From Geobacter sp. (GTDB lineage Bacteria; Desulfobacterota; Desulfuromonadia; Geobacterales; DSM-12255), in the NCBI GenBank assembly GCA_012026855.1, contig VEOV01000292.1, positions 1 through 8,541 of the forward strand: 8,541 nucleotides of DNA, read 5' to 3'. Positions 1-5,822 of the stretch are shown piece by piece (the stretch's first letter is position 1; each line of letters begins with the position of its first letter). The notes below the pieces were generated by a model. The model was given only the letters and a program-made list of their open reading frames with translations. It was not told where the DNA came from and ran no database searches. A program made the position numbers and the translations under genes.

Positions 1-16
1 GTGCCAACACCCCCTA

Positions 17-364
17 TTACCGGCCCCCCATTACCCAGATTGCACTTTCGGCAGGAATCAGCTTTCTTGTATCGCGATCAGCTACCAGCAGAGCCTTGAC
101 CTTGCGACCACCGCTCGCCTTCAGCTCTGTGACCGTGCAGTGCAGGCTGCAGGTGCCGACTTGCGCACCATCGTCATACACCACCACCATCCGGCTGTAG
201 CCGTAGGCTTTGCGGTCCATGCCGCAATAGTTGCATGAGCGCTGCGCTTCGATATCGCTCTCGGCAGCAACGTAACTGCTGAGAACAGACAGCAGCAACG
301 CGCTGATACAGAAGATTCTTCCGGCAATTTTCACAATTAAATCCCCCATGGTTCTGCCGATCAT
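17..364 (-). CDS. NosL-like copper-binding protein, short or truncated
   Basis: This 115-residue exported protein resembles NosL, the Cu(I)-binding accessory protein of nitrous oxide reductase, and its relatives outside nos clusters. It shows the CxxCGM signature (C44, C47, M49), then SRMVVVYDDG and a second Cys/His cluster CSLHC (C72, H75, C76), and ends in IWVMGG, typical of the family. A hydrophobic signal segment (about 17-34) ends in YVAA-ES; there is no lipobox. Family members usually continue well past this point, so the TAA after Arg115, followed at once by TAG, makes the protein look cut short. The ATG chosen at 364 overlaps the stop of the upstream redoxin gene (ATGA), which suggests coupling. 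An in-frame GTG at 334 has a better ribosome site (GGGGGA, 7 nt) and gives a cleaner signal peptide starting MKIAGR. The family call is firm; function and completeness are uncertain. Confidence 0.75.
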   Translation of the reverse strand: MIGRTMGDLIVKIAGRIFCISALLLSVLSSYVAAESDIEAQRSCNYCGMDRKAYGYSRMVVVYDDGAQVGTCSLHCTVTELKASGGRKVKALLVADRDTRKLIPAESAIWVMGGR

Positions 365-903
365 GGCAGAGCGGTTAATGCCGCCTGCAGGTTTTTACCG
401 TCACGATAATCTTCGTTCAGCCTGACAATCCCGCTGCTGTCAATCACTACCGTCGTCCCCATGGTCGCCTGATAATTATTGAGCATGGCCTGCCCCAGAT
501 CAGCAAGGGTTGTGTAGAGCCCTCCGGAATAGCCGTTTACAGCAGCGGCATTGGCCGCATCAGTGACCGAGCCGGAAACATAATCAACCAGATAGAAACC
601 GACCTCCGGGAAAAGCGGCGCAACAGTTGCCCGCATGTTGTTCATATGGCTGTCACAGATCGGGCACCACATGGTGAAATAGAGCACAATCCCCTTCCGG
701 CCGGACAGGGCGGCGGCAAGGGAAACCGGCACCCCTTGGCTGCTGCTGACCGTAAAGTCCGGCGCTGACTGGCCGACTCCGGGCCCGACCGTGCCGGCCT
801 GCACAGCAGGACGCCTGTCACTCTCCGACGGCAGCAGATTATTGCCGCAGCCAGCCAGCAGCAGACAGAAGATAAGCGCACAGGAAAGCCTAGCGAAATA
901 CAT
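361..903 (-). CDS. TlpA/AhpC-type thioredoxin-fold lipoprotein (redoxin)
   Basis: This is a 180-residue predicted lipoprotein with a thioredoxin fold, probably a periplasm-facing thiol-disulfide protein. A signal peptide ends in the lipobox LAGC (C19). The redoxin domain begins near residue 43 with GQSAPDF and runs through GIVLYFTMWCPIC, giving the CxxC pair C80/C83. The C-terminal strand reads MGTTVVIDSSG (148-158). Most TlpA proteins have a cis-proline just before this strand, but here the position is threonine, so activity may be atypical, for example metal handling or a peroxiredoxin-like role. The frame is open upstream to 1098, but that part lies inside the barrel gene. The ATG at 903 is chosen because it directly precedes the signal peptide and has GGGGG 6 nt upstream. 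The gene overlaps the end of the upstream barrel gene by 14 nt and shares ATGA with the NosL-like gene. Reductant, partner and substrate cannot be read from the sequence; Sco/TlpA-like metal-site reduction is an inference. Confidence 0.85.
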   Translation of the reverse strand: MYFARLSCALIFCLLLAGCGNNLLPSESDRRPAVQAGTVGPGVGQSAPDFTVSSSQGVPVSLAAALSGRKGIVLYFTMWCPICDSHMNNMRATVAPLFPEVGFYLVDYVSGSVTDAANAAAVNGYSGGLYTTLADLGQAMLNNYQATMGTTVVIDSSGIVRLNEDYRDGKNLQAALTALP

Positions 904-1870
904 AGCGCACCCCCAGAGTGTAGACATCAGTGGTCGGGAAATTTTCCCCCCAGCCACTCTGCTGTACGGCGTGATTCCACCCAAGCCGCAAGCCCCAGTC
1001 ATGGTCGGTGCTGGAGTAGGCAAGCATTGCTCCCAGGGATTGTTTGGTGAAGCCGCTGTCCGGGGAAGCTTTGCCGTTGTAGCTGGCATCGGCCTCATTC
1101 AGATAGGCATAGGACAGGGTTGTCATGATGGTATCGCCACCGGTGCCGATGTAAAAGGAGCGGCTCACAGCCAGCGACGTAGTGAAACGGTCGCCAAGTT
1201 CCTTGTGGTAAGGCTCAACATACTTGCCGTACTCCCGGTTGACGGCTCGCTCCAGGTATTTGCCATAGGCCGATGCCAGTGAAACACTCCATGGCTGAAT
1301 GGTTTTCTCAATCAGCAGGGTGCCGTCAAGACGATAGAAGCCGCGGCCGGTAACGTCGAAACTGCTGCCGACATCGTCATAGGGGGAAATCCCGGTGGGC
1401 ACAAGCAGCCCCAGGCCGACAGTCACTGCCGGAGCCATGTCCTTCAGGTCATAGACCCGCCATGCTGACTTGTCCTCAAAGAGGTCATAGGAGACGGTCA
1501 GAGCGGTATCGCCAAGGACTTCACTTTTAGACGTCAGCCCTGAGTAGCGGGTGTCATTCCAGGCATAGGGCAGGGAGACGCCGGCAGTCCAATCCGTGGC
1601 AAAGCGTTGGGCATAACCGACAGTGGCCCGGTACTGACGCAGATCGGATCCCGGCGGATCACTGACGTGTCTGCCGTTCTGGTTCCAGAAACCGTCATAA
1701 AGCTCGCTGTCGAAGGAGAGATCGGCCACGGCACTGGCATACCTGGGTACGGTGAGGGCGCCGCCAGAACCGCCGCCACAGCAGGAACCCGCCTCGGCCA
1801 ATGACGGAGAAAGGGTGGCAGCCCCCGCACAGAGGGCTGCCGCAATAAAAATATGCATGGAATAGTTCAT
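890..1870 (-). CDS. Outer-membrane beta-barrel protein with N-terminal CCGGG motif
   Basis: This 326-residue protein is probably an outer-membrane beta-barrel. A hydrophobic signal segment ends in AEA-GS (cleavage about 27/28), although its n-region lacks Lys or Arg. The mature N terminus carries Cys30-Cys31 followed by three glycines, a possible soft-metal site. The rest is rich in alternating aromatic and small residues with turns, for example WTAGVSLPYAW, LGDTALTVSYDL, GLGLLVPTG and a final strand TLGVRYVFR. The LGDT and PTG elements resemble the phenol-degradation MetA-like porin group; this is a resemblance from memory, not a search result. The chain ends in Phe-Arg rather than the usual terminal Phe. 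The ATG at 1870 lies 5 nt after the stop of the lipoprotein gene. An in-frame GTG at 1879 overlaps that stop (GTGA) and is the alternative; neither has a strong Shine-Dalgarno, so translation is probably coupled. The substrate is unknown; copper is inferred only from the neighbours. Confidence 0.8.
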   Translation of the reverse strand: MNYSMHIFIAAALCAGAATLSPSLAEAGSCCGGGSGGALTVPRYASAVADLSFDSELYDGFWNQNGRHVSDPPGSDLRQYRATVGYAQRFATDWTAGVSLPYAWNDTRYSGLTSKSEVLGDTALTVSYDLFEDKSAWRVYDLKDMAPAVTVGLGLLVPTGISPYDDVGSSFDVTGRGFYRLDGTLLIEKTIQPWSVSLASAYGKYLERAVNREYGKYVEPYHKELGDRFTTSLAVSRSFYIGTGGDTIMTTLSYAYLNEADASYNGKASPDSGFTKQSLGAMLAYSSTDHDWGLRLGWNHAVQQSGWGENFPTTDVYTLGVRYVFR

Positions 1871-1875
1871 AAGCG

Positions 1876-3486
1876 TCACATCGGGGTTATGGAAAAAGTC
1901 TGGTAACCGTTGACGCCGGCGACTGCAACCCCGTCAGTGGTCTTCTGCTCCCCGTTGACAGTCAACCTGACATAAATGTTTGCCGCAGTTCCGGATGTAA
2001 GGCCGGTCAGACCCGCTGCAGTCCAGTGACCGGAGCCGGTGTCTGTGGCAGTTACCCAGGTTGTCTTGTCAGTGGAGACCTCGACAGTAATGGTGTTCAC
2101 CACCCAGTCAGCCGCATTCTGGTTCTTGAGGGTGTCGCCAACCTTGACCGCAGGAAAAGTAAGCATGGCGCCCATCTCCTTGGTTGCCAGGAAGAGTTTG
2201 AAACTGTAGCTCCCCCCCATACCTGACATCAGGCCGTCATTGAAAAGGAACCAGGTACGTTTTTCCAGACCGGCCATCCCCATGATAGCATCATTAACCC
2301 CGAGCAGCTTGGCAACAGAAGTACCCCCCATGGGCATGCCGACTACAGGATAGAACACCACCGACTCTGTGCCGTCAATGGTCACAGTCAGGGTCCAGAC
2401 CCCCATGGAAACGCCATTCATGGCAGTGGACATTACGTAATAAACGGTGCAGCTGTAGGTGCCATCGCCGTTGTCAACCACCGATTCCATCGGAGTAGTG
2501 TGGCTCTTGGTGGCCATGTACATGTACGGCCGCAAAGTCACCGTCTTACCGCTGGCCGCAGTACCGTCAGCGCGATTGGCAAGCTTGATCCTGAAGGTGG
2601 TTTTCCCTATGGCAGCGGCGGTGGTGCCGGGCAGATATTCAACCGTGTAATTGGCGGTCAGTGCCTTTTTGGTAAATACCGGCGCTCCGATTTTATCAGG
2701 GGTCAGCTTTGATTTATTCAGGTTACTGGTCTGGAACGTCATCAAGGCATTGGCAAAGCGATTGCCTATATCAGCCGGGATAGCTGTTGCCGATGCCGTC
2801 GATACGGCTGTGCCGCCGGTTTTCAACCCATCAAGCGTGCCATCGGCAAGATCTTCTGCCAGGGCCAGAATCAGCTCATGCTGTTTGGCTGCCGGTATGC
2901 CCAGATCTTTGGTCAGCTGGCTGAAAGCTGCCGCACGCAGACCGGCCAGTCTCTGTGCAGTTGTCGCTGCAGTGGAGATGCCGGCAAAAACAGGTTTCAC
3001 CGCAGCATCAGGCGTAAAGCCAAAGGCCGTGTTAAAGGCCGTCACTGCCGCGGTGCGCGCCATCCCCGCCATGACAAGCTCGCGAATGATCGTGCTTGCG
3101 GGATCAATGGTAACATTTGTTCCTGCCGCCAGAGTTCCCGCCGCTACATGTGCCGAGAACGTTCCGAGGGTTACACCGGCTGCCGAGGTCGCTTCATCGG
3201 AAAACGTGCCGCCAGTTGCTTCAAATATCAGGTCATTGGCAAGGGAGGCGTCCGGAATGGCCACCGTATAGGAACCATCTGCGGCGGTCAGTACCGGACC
3301 GGCAACTACAGCGCCGCCGGCGTTTTTGACAGTAACCGAGGTGCCGGCTGCCGGCCCGGCCATGACGATGCCGTTAACCGTTGTGGTTGGCACAGAGGAA
3401 CCGCCTGACCCGCCGCAAGCGGCAAGGAACATGGTCAGGATCAGCACAATGATTGCAGACAGGCAGTGCTTGCAAAATATCTTCAC
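1876..3486 (-). CDS. Met-rich lipoprotein with carboxypeptidase-regulatory-like and YtkA/FixH-like domains
   Basis: This 536-residue predicted lipoprotein is the first gene of the four-gene operon. The signal peptide ends in LAAC (C24), followed by a Gly/Ser linker. Residues about 37-95 (VNGIVMAGPAAGTSVTVKN and GSYTVAIPDA) look like a carboxypeptidase-regulatory-like beta-sandwich. The middle (about 125-265) is Ala-rich and probably helical. Residues about 297-372 (FRIKLANRADG, NGDGTYSCTVYYVM, GVWTLTV) match the YtkA/FixH-like pattern. Residues 322-441 hold 14 methionines, several as MxM pairs (322/324, 384/386, 402/404), plus His329. A final beta-rich Ig-like part covers about 455-530. The GTG start is supported by AAAGGAG 7 nt upstream and by the signal peptide. 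Met-rich periplasmic domains often bind Cu(I), and with a NosL-like gene in the same operon a copper-binding or delivery role is reasonable but unproven. The YtkA assignment is by pattern only. Confidence 0.82.
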   Translation of the reverse strand: MKIFCKHCLSAIIVLILTMFLAACGGSGGSSVPTTTVNGIVMAGPAAGTSVTVKNAGGAVVAGPVLTAADGSYTVAIPDASLANDLIFEATGGTFSDEATSAAGVTLGTFSAHVAAGTLAAGTNVTIDPASTIIRELVMAGMARTAAVTAFNTAFGFTPDAAVKPVFAGISTAATTAQRLAGLRAAAFSQLTKDLGIPAAKQHELILALAEDLADGTLDGLKTGGTAVSTASATAIPADIGNRFANALMTFQTSNLNKSKLTPDKIGAPVFTKKALTANYTVEYLPGTTAAAIGKTTFRIKLANRADGTAASGKTVTLRPYMYMATKSHTTPMESVVDNGDGTYSCTVYYVMSTAMNGVSMGVWTLTVTIDGTESVVFYPVVGMPMGGTSVAKLLGVNDAIMGMAGLEKRTWFLFNDGLMSGMGGSYSFKLFLATKEMGAMLTFPAVKVGDTLKNQNAADWVVNTITVEVSTDKTTWVTATDTGSGHWTAAGLTGLTSGTAANIYVRLTVNGEQKTTDGVAVAGVNGYQTFSITPM

Positions 3487-3493
3487 AGGAATA

Positions 3494-3500
3494 CTCCTTT
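3494..3500 (-). promoter_or_regulatory. Ribosome binding site deciding a GTG start
   Basis: AAAGGAG on the minus strand lies 7 nt before the GTG at 3486. It fixes the start of the Met-rich lipoprotein, which has no better-placed ATG near its signal peptide. Confidence 0.85.
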
Positions 3501-3514
3501 AAAATATTGATTTA

Positions 3515-3544
3515 ATTATAGTATCAACTTTATCAGGTTTTCAT
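3515..3544 (-). promoter_or_regulatory. Candidate sigma70 promoter of the four-gene envelope operon
   Basis: On the minus strand a perfect TATAAT (3515-3520) is preceded by an 18-nt spacer and a weak -35 box ATGAAA (3539-3544, four of six matches to TTGACA). Transcription would start near 3508 and leave a leader of about 22 nt that carries the strong ribosome site. The spacer holds two TGATA copies (TGATAAAGTTGATA), a possible operator half-site pair. The weak -35 box beside a perfect -10 box would suit activator control, which is inference. No known copper-regulator box was recognised. Confidence 0.5.
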
Positions 3545-3575
3545 TCAGCTCAAAAGCGCCGCAGGTACGCCTCTG

Positions 3576-3603
3576 GCAAAGGGGTGTGCAATGCAGCCCT
3601 TGC
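3576..3603 (-). other. Imperfect stem-loop in the intergenic gap
   Basis: GCAAGGG pairs with CCCTTTGC (one bulged T), and an inner TGC-ATT-GCA hairpin sits between the arms. It lies between the Cys-rich gene and the lipoprotein operon. No T-run follows on either strand, so it is not a standard intrinsic terminator. It could be a leader structure, a repeat-element remnant or chance. Confidence 0.3.
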
Positions 3604-3709
3604 GAGGAGACGAAAGATGCGCAAATAAACGGGCGAGACGCTCTGCCAGGTTCAATTCGTGATTAACAGAGTGGCGCCAGGCCTGACGGCAGTAAATTAC
3701 GGCGTTTGT

Positions 3710-4297
3710 TCAGCTGAGGAGAGATAGCCTGGGGGGCGGGTCTGGCGGCTCGCTGTCACGGGAGCTCAGCTGAGCCGGGAGGGTTGCACAGAACTGGATG
3801 GAAATGGCACGCGAAATATTGACTGCGTAGATAAAGGGGTAATGCTGAATATTTTCCAGACCATGAAGGGCGAAATGCTTGGCACTGCCACAGGGGCAGG
3901 CAGTGATGACCGCCAGCTGACTGCCGGTTGCCGTTTTTGCGGCTTCTGCCCCGGCTTCTCCGGCAGGCTGGTCATCATTATCGCAGTGTGCCTGCTGCTT
4001 GGTGCAACAGGAAGGGGCAGCTACCCTGGCAGATGCTTGCTGCTGATTGCCGGCGCTGCCCTTGCGAAAGCTGTCTGCCGCCTGCCTGGCCAGCTTCTTC
4101 TGCCAGCAGCAGCAAGTCCGGGTAGCGCTTCGCTCCGCGGAACAGCCGCAGATGGCACAATCGCCGGAACACTCACCACTGATTGCGTAGGCAACCCTCT
4201 TGGAATGCATTGCCAACGGTGCAAGCGGCATCAGGGTGATCAGCAGGTATACTGCGGTCAGCAGCAATGAAGTTATGTAGCGGGAAGCAATTGTCAC
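3710..4297 (-). CDS. Cysteine-rich membrane-anchored or exported protein, unknown function
   Basis: I cannot assign a named family to this 195-residue protein. One hydrophobic segment at about residues 8-29, after Arg6, acts as a signal peptide or anchor. The body then holds 13 cysteines: a compact cluster ECSGDCAICGC (C43, C47, C50, C52), a CCC triplet at 62-64, CC at 97-98, C105, CPC at 134-136 and C170. The C terminus is proline-rich (PPDPPPRL, 184-191). The pattern suggests binding of a soft metal or a cluster outside the cytoplasm. The GTG at 4297 is chosen because GGAG lies 4 nt upstream and the hydrophobic segment follows directly. The frame stays open to a TTG at 4324 (204 residues), which has no ribosome site. 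The gene has its own promoter after hemG and precedes the putative metal operon by about 220 nt, so a role alongside it is plausible. The opposite-strand frames over this region lack comparable features. Confidence 0.7.
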   Translation of the reverse strand: MTIASRYITSLLLTAVYLLITLMPLAPLAMHSKRVAYAISGECSGDCAICGCSAERSATRTCCCWQKKLARQAADSFRKGSAGNQQQASARVAAPSCCTKQQAHCDNDDQPAGEAGAEAAKTATGSQLAVITACPCGSAKHFALHGLENIQHYPFIYAVNISRAISIQFCATLPAQLSSRDSEPPDPPPRLSLLS

Positions 4298-4348
4298 AAA
4301 GCTCCGGTTTTCAATGGAGTGCAAGACGACAAATGAATTAGCGTTCCA

Positions 4349-4376
4349 ACTATAACCTCCGACTGCGACCTGTCAA
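4349..4376 (-). promoter_or_regulatory. Strong sigma70-type promoter for the Cys-rich gene
   Basis: On the minus strand TTGACA (4371-4376) is a perfect -35 box. It is followed by a 16-nt spacer and TATAGT (4349-4354, five of six matches to the -10 consensus). Transcription would begin near 4342, about 45 nt before the GTG start at 4297. A perfect 10-bp palindrome, GGCTGCAGCC (4379-4388), abuts the upstream side of the -35 box and could be an operator. This is the best promoter seen in the window. Confidence 0.65.
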
Positions 4377-4399
4377 CGGGCTGCAGCCGACAAACATAT

Positions 4400-5803
4400 T
4401 TATTGCAGCTGTGCCAGCGCCTCTTCCGCCCCCCGGTGGGCTGCGGCTACACAGTCGTTGAGACCTATGCCGCGGTAGGAATTGCCGGTCAAAATCAGGC
4501 CTGCATGCCTGGCAACAAGCTCTGTCAGGGACTCCAGCCGTTTGCCATGGCCAACGGTGTACTGGGGAATCGCCTTTTCATGGCGGAAGATCCGGATGAA
4601 TGATGGTGCAGCCGTGATCCCCATGGTTTTTTCCAGGTCAAATCTGACCCGCTGCTCAACCTCGGCATCGGAAAAGTTGATGTACTCCGGAAAACAGGCC
4701 CCCCCCATCATGCTGCGCAACAGGACTTTGCCCTCCGGCGCCCGGTTGTCGAACATGCTGGAATCCCACAGGGTCCCCAGGGTGGAGAGTTTCTCCTGCT
4801 TCGGGATCAGGTAGCCGAAACCGTTCAGGTCATAGGTGATTTTCTCTTTTTCGTAGCCAAAGCAGGCAACCGTCATGGTGGCGTAGGGTATCTGGCGCAA
4901 AACGCCGCTGATGGCCGCATCAACTCCGTCGAGGAACGATGCCGAGGCATATGCCGGTGTCGCCAGAATCAACGCATCAGCGGAATATTCTCCCCTGTCG
5001 GTCACGACCCGCCAGGGGACCGACTCGCCTTTGGCAATGCTGATGGTCTCCTCTCCCGACCGAATGACCGTCATCCCCAGCTCGGCAGTGAGGATATCGG
5101 TCAGGGTCTGGATGCCGTCGCGGAAAGAGGTCAGCACTCCGCCAGGCCCGGCGGCCGAGGCCACTACCTTGCCCGCGGCAATATCGGCCTTCTTCTTTTT
5201 GGCCAGCCGGATCATCGCCTTGATCAGGCCACCATACTCGGCCTCCAGCTCGGCAATGCGCGGGAAACAGGACTTGAGCGACATGGTCTCGGGATTGCCG
5301 GCAAAGATGCCGGACACCATGGGAGCAATCAGCTTGTTGAGCGCCTCTTCGCCGAGACGGCGCCGGCCGAAGGCGGCCAGGGTCTCGTCCTCGCTGCCGC
5401 TGTACTGGGGGATAAACGGCTCCATGGCCAGGCGCAGCTTTCCGGGCCAGGAGATGAGCGAACTTTTCAGGAATGACGGCCCGTTTTCCGGCAGCCGGTT
5501 GAGGATACCGCCGGAAAAGATGAACCGTTTTCTGGCGTTGTCGTTGCTCCTCATCAGCCGGTTGTCGACCTGCAGCGCCTGGCAGAGCTCAAGGGTCTGG
5601 GGCTTGTTGTCGAGAAAGCCGTTGGGGCCCCATTCGCACAGGTAGCCATCCTCTTTGATGCTGCGAATCTTGCCGCCGGGGACCCGCTCCTTCTCGATGA
5701 GCGTAATGCCGATGGCGACTTCGGCAGCCTTTGCCTTTTCCCTAAGGAGATATGCCGTTGCCAGCCCGGAGATGCCGCCGCCGACGATAACAACCTGTTT
5801 CAT
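4400..5803 (-). CDS. hemG: Protoporphyrinogen oxidase (HemY-type, FAD-dependent)
   Basis: This enzyme of 467 residues, a normal length for the family, oxidises protoporphyrinogen IX to protoporphyrin IX, the step before iron insertion in heme synthesis. The N terminus has the FAD dinucleotide-binding motif VVIVGGGISGLATAYLL (4-20), then an acidic residue in LIEKE and the family-typical PGGKIRS (42-48) and EWGPNGFLDNKP. The C terminus has the FAD-contacting stretch LTGNSYRGIGLNDC (438-451) followed by VAAAHRGAEEAL. The protein is of the HemY/PPOX type; the symbol hemG is used in many annotations, and hemY and pgoX are synonyms. AGAGGAG lies 6 nt before the ATG. It is the last gene of the glnE-queF-hemG operon, 19 nt after queF. 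This class uses oxygen in well-studied aerobes, so in an anaerobe another electron acceptor would be expected. An 8-base G run lies inside the gene (4699-4706), in frame. Confidence 0.93.
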   Translation of the reverse strand: MKQVVIVGGGISGLATAYLLREKAKAAEVAIGITLIEKERVPGGKIRSIKEDGYLCEWGPNGFLDNKPQTLELCQALQVDNRLMRSNDNARKRFIFSGGILNRLPENGPSFLKSSLISWPGKLRLAMEPFIPQYSGSEDETLAAFGRRRLGEEALNKLIAPMVSGIFAGNPETMSLKSCFPRIAELEAEYGGLIKAMIRLAKKKKADIAAGKVVASAAGPGGVLTSFRDGIQTLTDILTAELGMTVIRSGEETISIAKGESVPWRVVTDRGEYSADALILATPAYASASFLDGVDAAISGVLRQIPYATMTVACFGYEKEKITYDLNGFGYLIPKQEKLSTLGTLWDSSMFDNRAPEGKVLLRSMMGGACFPEYINFSDAEVEQRVRFDLEKTMGITAAPSFIRIFRHEKAIPQYTVGHGKRLESLTELVARHAGLILTGNSYRGIGLNDCVAAAHRGAEEALAQLQ

Positions 5804-5822
5804 TGTGAACTCCTCTGATTAA

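Noticed and set aside
655..666. CPIC of the redoxin, and CNYC of the NosL-like protein, as c-type heme sites
   Set aside because: Neither is followed by His, so they are not CXXCH heme-binding motifs.
361..1098. Longer 245-residue form of the redoxin starting at 1098
   Set aside because: The extra 65 residues are low-complexity out-of-frame translation of the barrel gene. The ATG at 903 directly precedes a textbook lipoprotein signal peptide.
2651..3271. 206-residue plus-strand frame
   Set aside because: It is antisense to the lipoprotein gene, and its Ala/Val/Pro-rich translation mirrors the Ala/Gly/Thr-rich coding strand.
3842..4270. 142-residue plus-strand frame over the Cys-rich gene
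   Set aside because: It has no clear ribosome site or domain. The minus-strand frame has a promoter, a ribosome site, a hydrophobic segment and patterned cysteines.
4379..4388. GGCTGCAGCC after hemG as a transcription terminator
   Set aside because: There is no loop and no following T-run; it is kept only as a possible operator next to the promoter.
4911..5645. 244-residue plus-strand frame
   Set aside because: It lies wholly antisense to hemG, whose motifs are unmistakable, and its Ser/Arg-rich translation has no recognisable domain.
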